From Laguncularia racemosa (Eukaryota; Streptophyta; Magnoliopsida; Myrtales; Combretaceae), in contig JBBMOL010000149.1 in assembly GCA_037954665.1 (NCBI GenBank), forward strand, positions 682,001 through 746,000: a stretch of DNA of 64,000 nucleotides, written 5' to 3'. Positions 10,157-22,945 of the stretch are shown here, piece by piece. The notes under the pieces were generated by a model that had not been told where the DNA came from, made no database searches, and worked only from the letters and a program-made list of their open reading frames with translations. The position numbers were made by a program, and so were the translations under genes. Every line of letters begins with the position of its first letter. The first letter of the stretch is position 1.

Positions 10157-13100
10157 GCATCAATTCTACTCAAAACTTTTGTTCTTTTTTCGCCAATAAT
10201 TTCACTCAAAATTAGTCTCACACGTATCATGACCACCTCTTGTATTTTGTCTATAGCACAAAGGAAAAGTGCATAGATAGAAGAAAAAAAACATCGTTAA
10301 ATATTTATATCTTGTATGTATATATAAATGATGGATAAATAATAATAAATTTTTTAATAATTTTTACAAAAACTATCATCCATATTTTATATATCCAAAA
10401 TTTATTAATGTTTACCTATTAAATATATCAATAGCATATATTAACCGCATGGTCGGTCGCTTGGCAAATTGGGCCAATTGCTTAGGTCGCTAAGTATTTA
10501 ATTGCAATCCATGGGCCACCTTCGTTTCGACGCGTAAACGAAACTGAAAAACTCTCAAGCGCATCTTTTGCTTCCTTGAATGGGTTGTCGGCAATTGAAG
10601 TTTGAATTTTTGTGGTACGAAGTTATGTACGTACTGGCCGAAAAGAAAGACTTTTAGCTTGAGCTTCTGCCCTATGGTCCCACGTGTCACGGCCAAACAA
10701 TTGTCTGGTTCCCATTTTTATTATTAGACCAAGTTTAATATTAATACTATCACCTCATTTCTATGCTCACGTCTTAAACAACCCTTCTTACTTACGATGC
10801 AAACTCGATAGTTTTGTAATTTTAAAAATAATAATAATATTTAAGAATGTTTCCGAAGTTTAGGGTTTGAAAATTTGTGAAAAAACGCATTAATAAATCA
10901 TCAAGAAACTTACCTTGCAGAGGAAATTACGGAAAGAAGCCGCGTTGAACATGCCCTTAGTTAGGCCACCGGTGGAGGGTAACCCTTTGTTTTAAATTCA
11001 ATCATAGGAATTCGATAAAAAAACACCCTTCGTGTCATGATGTGGGAACATGTCTTTCAAATATTACATTTTCATCCATTTTTTTGTACCATTCTTCCTA
11101 CAGTAGCCGGGGTGAGATTTGAGGTTAAATACTTAGAAAGTCAACTGTCGATTTTACGTAATTTAGCGGAAAGAGTGAAGCGGGGAGCTCGCAAATATGT
11201 CGGAATGATCCGTAAACATGTGTATAAGCATCGGTTGACCAAGCTTGTTCAAATAGATTGACAACTGTTTGCAATGCTAAAATCATTTGTTAGGTGTATT
11301 TTTCAACTGAGGAATTGGAAGGTAATGAATTAAAGGACAAAAAGGGTTTATAGTTTCTACTTCCTTTTGAGTTTTGAGTATATATTAAAAAGAAAATAGA
11401 AAAATATATATATATAAATAAAGTATGTAATCAATATCAAATAAAACAATTATCTTTTTTTACTTTCTATAAATATCCTATGGTCGCTCATTAAAGATCT
11501 CTAATGGATATCAGTGAATTTATTTTATACCAATTTACGTGTTCTTTATGATTAATTAAATAAGACGTAGATTTTTCTTATCTATGACTTCATATGAAAA
11601 CACTAATTCTCTCTTGAATGAGAATTGAAAAATACTTTAGTTTGATTATTTTAATCCTTTTTTTAAATGGATTTAAGTTATACTAGTTTTTATCAATCCC
11701 ATCAAAAATAAAATAATAATATAATGAAATATTTTATTAATATAAGAAAATAATGAATTTACCATCTCTGTTGATACTGCTTTGAAGGCATAAAGGCATT
11801 ACTAACATTGACAATGAATAATATATATTTAAACAAAAATGTATGCATGATTATTAGAATTATTGGAATTTTAATTTCACACTTGGATGAGAGCATATAT
11901 GCATTTTGAAAAGCATATATTATAAACCCAACTGAAACTGTCAATAAAAGTAATTTTCTGCTCTATTATGATCATGAATAATGGTAACATTAATAATATT
12001 AAATAATTTGCAAGAGGACCTTCCTTTTCTTTAGATGTACAGGATGAAATGCCATCTTTCAATAAACGTTCAACATTGCGCCGAATGGAATTGCCATAAC
12101 ATCAATGTACATGAAACAAAAAACTTGGGCCTCATAAAACAAGTTGTTCTAATACTAAAAATAATGAATGCCCATTAAGTTTATTCCTTAAATTTGCTAA
12201 GCATACAAATCGAGGCATATATGTTTAATGCAAAGAGCATAGTTGATATTATCAAGTCAAGCACATGGATTAGCAATCACTCTTTTTTATTATATATATA
12301 TATTTAAAACCTTGACTTGAATTGATTTAAGGAGAACCAAAGGGTGCATTTAAGTCGAAGAACACCACCAAATTGGGTACGAGACATAGCCCTGATCTGA
12401 CGGGATCTGTAGCATTGACATTGAAGTTCGTAACAAGGAGATTGAGATCTGTCGGCGGCGGGAAATGAAAATTGTCATTTTTTTTTTAATATTTATTACA
12501 CACTTTAAGAATTATAAAATATATAAATTAGTAAAATTTTGATTATTTAATGTATCATCAAATATTCAATTTCAATACACCCATCAACATTTACTTAATT
12601 TTATAATTATATGCTTACTTTTTTTTTTTGTATAATCTGCCTCAATTTTCTCTGAATGAAGAATTAATGTATAATTTAAAATTTATTTCACTAATAATAT
12701 ATATATATATATAATTAATAGAAATAGATTCGATACTGAGTCATATCATAGACTTGAGAGACTGGCTCCGAAAATATGATCAAGGAGTTACAGAGTAACA
12801 GCTATAATTTCAAATTCAACTCCGAGTCCGAGCAACCATGGGTTTACATGGAAGAAACCTGTCGGCAAAAAAAGGACTTACTGATAAAATTTTGAAAATT
12901 TGAAATCAAGCATAAAGGAAAATTGAGAGAAGATGAGAACACAGACAGCCAAGACAACATTTTAAATTTCCTCTATCGTTTGTTTAGTTTGTAGTTGTTG
13001 TTTATACCCGCGATTGCGATTCGAGGCTTTTGTCACCAAGGTTATCTTTCATATCAATCAAGTATTTTTCCTTAAGCTTAATATTAGGATATCTTTTAAT

Positions 13101-15149
13101 AAGAAAAAAAATATTTTTTAGTTTTCAAAATTCTACTTTTCTATTTGTGTCTTCAATTTTTTTTTAATTTCTATTTGAATTCTTAATATTTTTAAAACCT
13201 TCAAAAAAAATGAATTTTCATTAAATTTATTAAATGTTTTATTAATTCATGACATATATCAACTTTAAATTGATTTATAATAATTAAATTTATAAATTAA
13301 TGATATTGAATATATTTATTTACATAATATTATAAAAAATAATATTAAATATGTTTATTGATATAATATAATAAAAATATAAAAATAACAATTAAAATTA
13401 AGAAAAGGGATTGAAAAATTTTACATGTACTCTAACCATCTTAACCAATTTACCTAAGGCTAATCGGAAGTCAAAATATGCTTAAAATAAATAGAAAAAT
13501 TATTGAAAATTATATTTTTTAAGGTTTTGAAAACATTTATGATATAAATAGAAGAAAAAAATTGAGGGTTTAAATAGAAAAGTAGGTAAATATTAAAGTC
13601 TAAAAGTATACTTTTCTCAATAAATAATAGTTGCATATATTTAATAAATAAGGTAAAAAAGAGCTATTACACAATAAATGTATCAAGGTGAATCTTCATA
13701 GCATGTTACGAAATGGAGTCCAATGCCTCATCGAGACTTCAATGATACCCGTAGTACTATCCAACACAAGAGTCACAAGCTCCTCTTACTCCACATTCAA
13801 AGCTATCAAAAGAGGCTACAAATGCATTTACTCGATTGGTGATAGTTCACTAGGAGTAGAAAAAATAAGGGATATCATTCTATTTTTTTTTCTTATTTAT
13901 TTTATATGTATATCTTTCATCGAAATTTTTATTGATGTAAATTAATATTTGAAATTGATAAATTTATTAACATTGTCTAATAATTTTTTTCCTATTTTTA
14001 TATCTACACTTTCATATTTTTTTTAACAATTGTTTTTAAGATTTTTTTATAGTTCTTTTCATAAAGTTTATTTATAATTTTCTTTACATGATTTTTTATA
14101 AAAAAAATTCCAATAATAACTTTTCTCAAATTTTAATTTTTTTATAAAAATTAAAGGTTCACATGCAAATAAAAAAAATCATAATTTTACAAATTATGAA
14201 TATTGATTTAAAATTTAAAAAAAAAGGCAAAACTGAAAGACTTCAAGCAAATTGGTTGAAAGCGCATTCCAAATTCGTAATTTTAAAATTTATTTTTGAA
14301 ATAATTATTTTAAATATGTTGTTTTATGATTTTTTTTAAATAATATTATTTTAATTGGAAGTCCGCTCAAAGCGTATGCCTGCGGAACCTAACGACCGGA
14401 GTAAATTATTTTCCGACGAACCGGAATTTCCGATATCCTCCATCATTTCATCGTCCAGTCAAATAAAAATGAAAACGCAAACTTCACAAGAAAACCACGT
14501 GAAAATGACATACCTTATAATATGTAGTATTATAAAAATATCTCATTTCTTCACTGCCGACACCACGTAACATCAAGTTGAAACATATAATCCAAGAGGA
14601 TTTACCATTTTATTTAATAATAATCATGTCACGAATGAGAACAAATGATTTTTCAATCAGCCACCCAATTAATAACGAGAGGGGTTCCTTGCTTGAGTTC
14701 ATCACATGGTGCACATGGGGATACAGTGTACGAAAACACTACTATTTCAATTGCTCATAATAGAGATAAATTATTTTTTTTTCCCGCCATTTCTCCTAAA
14801 AAAAACAAAATGTAAGCTAGTAATTAAAGACAATATGTGAACAAGGAAAAATTGCTATCACTCCTCCTTAATGTTTGCTTCCTTTGTATCAATTTTGTAT
14901 TTTTAAAATTGAGTATTTATATATGTAAATATTTGGAAAACACCTATAAAGATTCATCTTACTATTTACCTCTTAGATAAAACAATAAAAAATACATCAA
15001 AAAAACAAATAAAATATACAAAATTAAGGACAAAATAGTCATGCAAGAGTTAAAAGCATGCTTTAAAAAAATCTAAGATCTAAACATCAATTTCAAATAT
15101 TAAGAGGACCAAGTGCATACGAAACATGTTTTGGGGTTATATTTACAAT
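10157..15149. other. AT-rich intergenic DNA, no gene supported
   Basis: Long A/T runs, (AT)n tracts (11405-11420, 12290-12302, 12697-12714) and a few islands of more balanced composition (10440-10720, 10920-11260, 12330-12470, 13690-13870, 14355-14480). The islands carry short open frames with no domain I recognise. They may be old gene or transposon fragments; nothing supports a call. Confidence 0.5.
15142..15149. repeat. 8-bp target site duplication (left copy), TTTACAAT
   Basis: TTTACAAT precedes the TAGGG terminus and recurs at 15956-15963 after the CCCTA terminus. The surrounding match extends to 12 bp (TATTTACAATTA) because the terminal bases also agree. Confidence 0.85.
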
Positions 15150-15955
15150 TAGGGGTGGGAATTGCGGGGCGGGTCCGTGAGTTGACCTGCCCCGCCCGCA
15201 AAAATATGCCGAGCGAGCAAAAAAAATTTAACCCGCAGAGGTGCGAGCCATTTTGGCCCACACCCGCTTGACCCGCGGGGCGGGGCGGGCAATCCCCGCA
15301 GGCGGTGGGCCAACCAGTCAGAAAACGCGCATGTGCAGACGGGCGACAACGGACTAAAAGAACGACGCAAAAAATCCAAATCCGAAAAGAAGAAGGGTCG
15401 AGGGGCAAGGAAAAGAGTCGTCGAGTCACTTAGATTCCTTTACGATGATCGGGAGAAGCAAAACGACGACTGACAACTTGACGATCGACAACGTGACGGC
15501 GCCGATGCCACCGGACCGCACCTTCTCCTTTGCAACTCGACCTCGTCCCGGACCGTCCGTGCACCCCCTGTACTCTACTCCGCAGCTCGACTCTCACTGG
15601 CATCATAGAACTTGGTAAGAGGACTCTCGCCGTCCGCAGTCCGCACAGTCCGACGTCCGTGCTGTGCACCTCGTCCGCACGCAGCTAGCAGCAGCCCACA
15701 CGGCCACACCCCCGCACACTGCACCTTCTCCTTCGCACTCTGCAGCTCGACGTCGCGCCACCACCGCTGGCCGCTTCTTTTACATAATACACAAAAAAAA
15801 ATTATTGCGGGCCAGCCCGCATGGCCCACGAGGCGGGGCGAGTCGACTTTCCTGACCCGCCAGACTTGCGGGCCACTGCAGGCTAGCCCACGACGACCCG
15901 CGGGCTGGTGCAGGTCGGGGCGGGTCGGCCCATTTGGCCCACATTACTGGCCCTA
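15150..15955. mobile_element. Non-autonomous hAT-like element, GC-rich
   Basis: An 806-bp block that begins TAGGGGTGGG and ends with the inverted counterpart GGCCCTA, flanked by a perfect 8-bp duplication. TAGGG/CAGGG termini with an 8-bp duplication are the hAT signature. Composition is strikingly GC-rich against AT-rich surroundings. Both sides contain runs of GGGCGGG, CCCGC and GGCCCA typical of a common plant non-autonomous hAT group. The open frames inside come from GC richness; no transposase motif is present, so movement would need an hAT transposase from elsewhere. Confidence 0.8.
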
Positions 15956-16400
15956 TTTACAATTAACCCTATGAATCACATTTCGTATCATGTCAAATAC
16001 AACATCATATATTTGAATACTTACATATTAAGATGTTGTTATAACAAGTTTAGACAACATGATGAATAATGATACAAATATAAATACAATATATATGAAC
16101 AATTTTAATATAGTTGATATTACGATTGATATCGGATCTTCCATGTTATATTTACTATAGGTAATCATTCATATGTGGACATCTATTATTATTAAGCCAA
16201 TACTTTTTCTTTTTTCTTTTTTTTTTTCCCCTTAACTCTACACCCCTTTATAGTTTTTTTTTTTTTTTACATAAAATCTAAATTTTTTGTCTTATTTTTA
16301 TAGTTATTTACAACGTATTGTTGTTTGTTATGAATACACATTCTTTACTTTAAAGGCCCCTCTATAAGCATACCACCATATCTGCAAGAAACTAAGGGAA
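15956..16400. other. Intergenic AT-rich DNA
   Basis: Right copy of the hAT duplication at 15956-15963, then AT-rich sequence with T-runs at about 16218-16228 and 16256-16270. No gene seen. Confidence 0.5.
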
Positions 16401-18616
16401 GGAGAAAACTCCATAAAGACAACACACTACTTATTTGTGTTATGGCCCCTATATGCCTCTATACACAAACTGGGCTCAAATGACTTCATCCCATCACCAA
16501 CAGTACGTGTGTATGGCACTACTTTTGTAACATTTCTAAAGTGAATCAAAATGTTTTTCAGGTTTATTTCTAGCCATTAAACAATAATGATAGTATTAAG
16601 GTGGAGAAGAAACAACATTTTTTTTCTTCCTTCTGATGATTAACCAAACTATTCTAACTCGAATAACAACCCACTGCAAACTCCACATTCAACAAAACAT
16701 TCTCTAACCTTCATAAGAACACCTATGCACTCCTTCACCAAATGTGAAACAATAAATTCAATAAATAAGATATCCTTCCTATAAAAAAAAAAAGAAAAGA
16801 AAAGAAAAAACTTCCTAGTAGAAATTCCCACAAATCCAATAACCTATAAACAAATATTTAATAGACTTGGGCTCTATGTTTCTATCATGCACATTTGTAG
16901 TAATGCTAGGCATGCATAAGTGTGATCAATTAAAATATTTACTTGACTAGATCTCTTCAAGAGCCTAACAACCAATTAACTGATGTAGAGAAAATTTCAT
17001 TAATTTGCTTGCCATTTTGATAGGTTATGCCTAAAACTCCTTCAAGAAAGATAAGCTAAGCATTCTTTAGGAGCATCCTACTCAATGATACCACCTAACT
17101 AAGGAGTTAACATGTGATGTCTCACCAAAACTCACCAAGTTTTAATCTATTAAATTCTTGAGCCTCTATTATTGCATAGCAGTAACAACTCTCCTGGTCT
17201 ACTTCTCAACAGTGGCTTTCTACTATTTAAGTCACTCTAGGGCACTACTCTTATCTTTCTAAGCATGAACCCAAATGCTTCATCATCAACCATTGTAAGA
17301 AGATAGTTGTAACCAACAAAGGAAGTGATAAAGAAAGACCCTAAATGTTGAAATGAATACAATCCAGTATCTCCTAATCTTATAAATCATGATACTAGAG
17401 AAAAAGCTTTTTAGCTTCCCTAGACATAATGCTTACAAATTTATAATTTATCAACTTTCTCATCTAAAAGTAAATCTCTATTACTTAACAATGACATGTG
17501 CTTATATATTGAAACTACATATGTCACAACTTTATTGTTTTACCTCTGACATGGCTTTAGAAATAGTACTTGTACCTAAAATTATAAACTGTTCCAAAAC
17601 AAATGAACTATTAAATCTAGTGCCTTTTATAATAACAAGCACACCCTAAACCTTTTAAAATTCTGGTGCAATAATAATCACACATAAACTAGCATCCAAA
17701 ACATTAAGTGACAGGATTCTACATGAACTCTTCCACACACCTTACATCATACAATATTTGATAACCCCATCATGAACTTTAATTCTTATTATACCAACAT
17801 TGACTACTTTGTAAGTTGCAATGTTACCCAAAATAACATCTTTACCTCCAATAGTTTTTTAGGTGATGAACTAGTCTTGGTTGAAAAACATGTAATACAC
17901 ACACCCTAATTTCAGAAAACAGAACATCTACACCTTCTTTACCCTTATGACATTAGAATTCATAATATCAACAACTTCTTCCCTCTTATTGTAATTTATG
18001 CCTTTTCTTGTTGTTTAATGTTAAACACTTAGTTTTATTACCATTCTCCTTTCACTTACAATATCAGCATATCTTGTTACCATGTTTTGACTCCAACCAT
18101 GACCTATTTTATAAACTACCATCCCTTAACAATACTTTTTGGTTGTTACCTATCTCAAAGCTTGCTCATCGGATCTACTACTAAATCCCTACTTGCTATC
18201 TAGTTTAGTCTTGCTCACCAAAAGACATTTCACATGTTTAAATGTTAAATCACCACAACAAAAAAGTATTGTCTTCTAAAAGAAGCTAGAATAGGATGAT
18301 ATAGAATAGAGTAATAGTACAACTTGTCTTTACTATTAGTATTCATGGTAAAATTCTTTGAACTATTAATCACTGACAATATCATTAGGCTTCTTTGATT
18401 TACTCATAATTTCCATCTTTAACTTAATCCAAACTAAGATTACTACCATATATAATTACCACAAATTGAAAATTACTTCTCAATGTTAAACTTCATGGAT
18501 GCCATCTTCATAGGATTCTCCTAAGAAGAAAACTAATGAAGCACAAAACACCAAAATCTATATTAACAAAACCCTAGATCACCAAAACAACTCAAATGGC
18601 TTTGATACCTTTTTGC
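16400..18616 (-). mobile_element. Decayed Ty1/copia internal region (gag to integrase)
   Basis: Reading the minus strand in mixed frames from about 18540 downwards gives a copia gag start (MASMKFNIEK), a cysteine-containing zinc-knuckle region near 18010-18070, a protease/pre-integrase stretch (GNIATYKVVNVGIIRIKVHDG, about 17755-17835) and an integrase C-terminal motif (EPKSIKYLFIGY) near 16865. A PBS-like GGTATCAAAGCC (minus, 18598-18609) sits next to an LTR-like start at 18617. The RT and left LTR are missing or unrecognisable. Stops and frameshifts are frequent. It is a different lineage from the Sirevirus-like element. Confidence 0.6.
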
Positions 18617-19050
18617 TGTAAGGAAATTATGACAATATTGAATTACATAAACAATAATTAAAAAGTATAAAAGAGTAAAGAGAATCACACAACAATTCAT
18701 CCTAGAAAACCTTGAAGTAAAGTTAAAAACAATTGGATAATGATAGATCTATATTATGAGAAGAAGGAGATTACACATGAATTAAAAGATTATCTCAACA
18801 TCTCATAGATTCTCACACAAATCTCACAAGATTTAAAGGAGTATTACTCAACTATTCTACATGAGATGTGATATGCAAGAGATATAAGTGACACAATTTA
18901 AGACACCAAAAGAACTTATTAATAAGCTTGCTATGGAGTTTTTGCTAAGAAATATATAAATGGAAACTTTCATGACAAAACAAGAAAAAGAATAACACAC
19001 AATCAAAAGGCTTTTTGGACCTTTGAGGCATTGATTAACCACTCTACGCA
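18617..19050 (-). repeat. Probable LTR of the decayed copia element
   Basis: It begins TGTAAGGAAATTATGAC seven bases beyond the primer site at 18598-18609, as a 5' LTR edge would on the minus strand. The other edge is uncertain because no second LTR copy is seen in the window. Confidence 0.4.
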
Positions 19051-19299
19051 TGATTGATTGATCTTCTTCCTAAGATTTAGGGATCGATCACCAGCTATCT
19101 CGAAAGATCATCTATGCCTAAATTGCCTTTGTAACTTTGATCAACCACATAAACACGACATATTATTTATTAACCACACATGTTTAGAAGCACCAAATTC
19201 CAATATGCAGTGGGTATTATCACTAATAATAAAATCTCCTATGTAAATTGCAAATGAGCCACATCCCACTCAATAGTATTCCCAAAGATAAAATCTTAA

Positions 19300-19900
19300 C
19301 AAAATAAATAACAACTTCTTTGGTTGGTTTGTGCACATTGATAAAACTAAAAAGGGAAATAGCCTCGGGAAGTCATAATCTTTATATAGCTTACCATATA
19401 TGAGTCCTAAACCTTTTGAATGTGCATTTAATTCCTAAACGCTTTTAAATTACAAAATCTTAAGATGTTCGTTATCTTTTCGATAAAAAATGTGGACGTA
19501 GCAATTTCAATTGTTTGGCCATGTCGGGATATTACATTAGGAAAGTTAAAAGGCAAATATTTTAATAAACATCTACATCTTTGAACAGTCGAAGTTGATC
19601 TATTTGAAATGCAAAGGCATGGGTCCAATTAACCTACTTCCTGCACTAACATGACAATGGAGTTCATAGACCTCACCTGAGCGTTCTAGGTAGAAAAAGT
19701 TAATAGATGTTGCCATGCTATTTCCTATTTCAAGAAGTTATATAGGAAATAGGTCTATCTTCAAAAAGGTTTGCAAAAACTTCAAAACTTCTTGTCGTGT
19801 TTTCCCAAGTATAAAATATAGAAGCTCATCACACACTCATCTTCAAGTTTTAATTTTATATCGATTAACTATATAGTCCATCTAATATGTTATCAAAGCA
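19300..19900 (+). mobile_element. Possible copia LTR remnant with primer site, plus strand
   Basis: TGTTATCAAAGCATG at 19888-19902 resembles the copia primer site TGGTATCAAAGC with one mismatch. Upstream is LTR-like sequence with a TATA-like GTATAAAATATAG at about 19810-19822 followed by a CATCACACACTC leader. No gag is recognisable downstream. The left limit is a guess. Confidence 0.35.
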
Positions 19901-20327
19901 TGGGGTTAAGAATTAATTTATATAGTATCATTTTAATCTCATTTAATGGGTCAATGCAACTTGTGCTTGCAATTAGTTTGATAAGTTACTCCTCGAACCA
20001 CTAAATTAAGAGCCAAACAAGTTCACCTCCAATAGATTCGATATTTCTTTCAAAACTAATTAAATCTATAGCCATCTTAGAAGAAACATGTTATAACGTC
20101 CTATAGGAAAACTAACATGCACAAACATAAATGTGGCTAAAAAATTTAATTAAGAATCTTTGGAGTTTTCAAAAGTTTCTAAGATTTTCAATAAAGATAA
20201 TGTTTCTCACATAGCGAGTATACATATTAATATTTTTTTTTTTCAATTTTATATCTATCATATATTAAACAAATCATTGATATAAATATAGAGAAACGAG
20301 AAAAAAAATTCTTTTGGTAGGATCAAG

Positions 20328-22945
20328 GTTGTCAAAATCGTGATTTTACTTAGAATCGCTAAGGGGTCCATAGAATCGGAACGTAAAAACATAAGTTTCT
20401 ACAACTTATATAAAATAACTTTCAAATATTATAAATTTACTTACAATAATCATTAAAAAATATAATGAATAATAGAAATAAGGAAATTAAGCATTTATTT
20501 TAGCCATAAATTGCACATTTACAATAAAAGTCATAATATAGATAATTGAGCATAAGTTGTATAATATAGATATTTTATTTTTAAAGTGATAAATCATGTA
20601 TAAAGCAAGTTTCACCTAGTTATATATACAAAAGCTAAAAGATAATAGATAAAATTTAAAAATCAATTGTAACTTTAAAAAATTACTAATAAATAAAAAT
20701 TGATAACAAAGATATACCATTAGAAATGAGTAATATTAAAAAATGACAAATAACTACTAACCAAAAGTACATAATAAATAAGATACTATAATAAGAAAAA
20801 CCTTCAAAAATATATATTACTAAGTAATTTTTTGCACTATTCGTGATTATTATTTCAAAATATATTTATTTAACAATATCTCACATTTACTTAACTATGA
20901 GAATGATATATTGAAAAGATAGAAATATAAATACATTTATACCTTTCCTATAAAATTAAAAATCTAAAAAATTCTTATAAAGTTAAAGTTATCTACCCTT
21001 TATTTTATTTACTATTACAAAAATATTAATTAAAACAAGGAAAGTTGCAGCAATCAAACATGAGTGCTTTAATACGAACATGATCACAAATAAGAATAAG
21101 AAGACTAACAATTGACGAACACAAACACAAAAACTTCAATGCAACGCAACACACTGACAAAGAGGAGTGATGATTGACGAACATGTTAAGGTAAGACTCA
21201 TACTCCCCTACGCTAGACGGTTTTTAATAATTAAGCCTATATTTGTTTATTAAAAGTTTGGGCTTGAGCTATGAATAGCTATTATTACATATTTGTTCAT
21301 TTGGATCTGGATGGTTGAAATTTTACTTAATTGTGCAATATTGTGGAATCAGTGGAAACGTAGTAAAATCTCAATTTTGATGATTTTATTGTTCAAAATC
21401 GTGATTTTACTATGATTTTACTTCAAAAACGTTTTTACATGCGAGTTAATTAGGAATGTGCTCACCAACTCGTAGAATCGTAGAAACGTGTGAGTTAACT
21501 CGTAATTTTAACAACTATGCCCACAATTGGAAGAAGTTGATAGAGGACAAAAATGTACCCCCATCAACTTATGCAAAATCAAATACACACATTTGAGCTT
21601 ACAGTCATTTAAGCGCACATACATTTTTGAATTTGTTGTCAACTAAACGCACAAGCATGGCTTCAAAAAAAAAAGGACATGCATGACAGCAATAGAACAA
21701 ACTATACTAGAGAATTCATGGGAGAGACATGTAAGGAGCAATGAGAAAACCAAATTCCTTTCCTTTCCTTTTGCTGTTCGGCAGAGTGTAGATCAAAGGG
21801 GGAAAGTTTGCTTTCATTATTATTATTATTATTTTTCCTTTCTACTTGGTATAGAAAATGGACAACTCATTTCATTGATTTGGTGGAGTTACATTTCACA
21901 CAATTCATTCACATGGGACTTCTTATATCTTTTTACTTTATTTATTTATTTATTTATATGGAGGGCTGCTTATGAATTAGCAAAGGAATTTTCCTCCTCC
22001 ATTTTCAGTGCAGACCATGAAATAATGTATATAAATCCTTTTATTTTTCAAGAAGTGCAGCCATGGACTTCATCTACATCTTCATATAGTTAATCCATCT
22101 AGTTTACATCATGTTCTCATCCATAGCTGAACAAAAACATGTTAATATTCTTGTTTTGATCAAACACCAACAAATCTCTTTCAAGTTTCGAATTCATATT
22201 CATCATATAAGACTCAAGAAAGATAACGTTTCTGTATTTCCCACTTACCTTTAGTTGCATTTCTTGTGATTGTCCCAAAATGCACTGATCTCCTCATCAA
22301 ATCCAACAAGACTTCTCTTCTCATCTTCTTACACCACCAAATGCTCGGTGATTCATTGTTTCAGGTCTGGGTAATGATTCTCGAAGGTGAAGAAAGAGAT
22401 TATGAAATTCTTTGAAAATCTCTAACCATTCTCCACGCCGGTAGTAGGGCTTAATCTAATTGTACTGTAATAATATATGGTCGCAATTCTAGGAATGAGT
22501 CTGATTTTAAGAGAACTCCCAATTAGATGGCTAATCGCAATCTTCTCAAGCTCTGGAGGTTTGCGAGCTCTGGTGATGAAGATGAAGAACGACAAGAAAA
22601 AAAATAAAAGAAAATAAAAATATGAAATGACCAGCAGAGCGGATAAAATAGAGAATTGAAAACAAGACCGAGCAAGGGAAAGTGAGATCAAAGTGACAAC
22701 AAATTTCGAGAAATGAGAGTTAGAGAGATACCGAGAGTGACGAATGGCTGAAGCCTGCAGTTGTGAAATATTTGTGGAATCAGTTGAAACAGATAGAATT
22801 GTGATTTTGAATAATTTTACCATTCAAAATCGCAATTTTATTACAATTTTGCTTCTCTCGATTTTGTGTGCGAGTTAACTAGAAATATATATACAAACTC
22901 GTAAAATCGTTGAATCGTATAAGTTAAATCATGATTTTGACAACA
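20328..22945. mobile_element. TIR element of Mutator-like appearance, nested or rearranged
   Basis: The left end at 20329 reads TTGTCAAAATCGTGATTT and continues ACTTA. The inverted complement of 22920-22943 reads TTGTCAAAATCATGATTT and also continues to ACTTA, so the 24-bp ends match at about 22 positions. A related but shorter end lies at about 21340-21515 in the same orientation as the right end, so two right-end copies of about 180 bp are present. No transposase is visible. A target duplication is not clear (CAAGG on the left versus CAATGG on the right). Mutator-like is a guess from TIR length and layout. (TTA)n and (TTTA)n microsatellites lie at 21816-21833 and 21938-21957. Confidence 0.55.

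Noticed and set aside
10920..11261. Possible host gene fragment
   Set aside because: An open frame of 74 codons without recognisable domain, splice context or homology; not enough to call.
15100..15974. Several overlapping open frames of 60-120 codons on both strands
   Set aside because: They arise from high GC content of the hAT-like element; no start context, domain or homology supports a gene.
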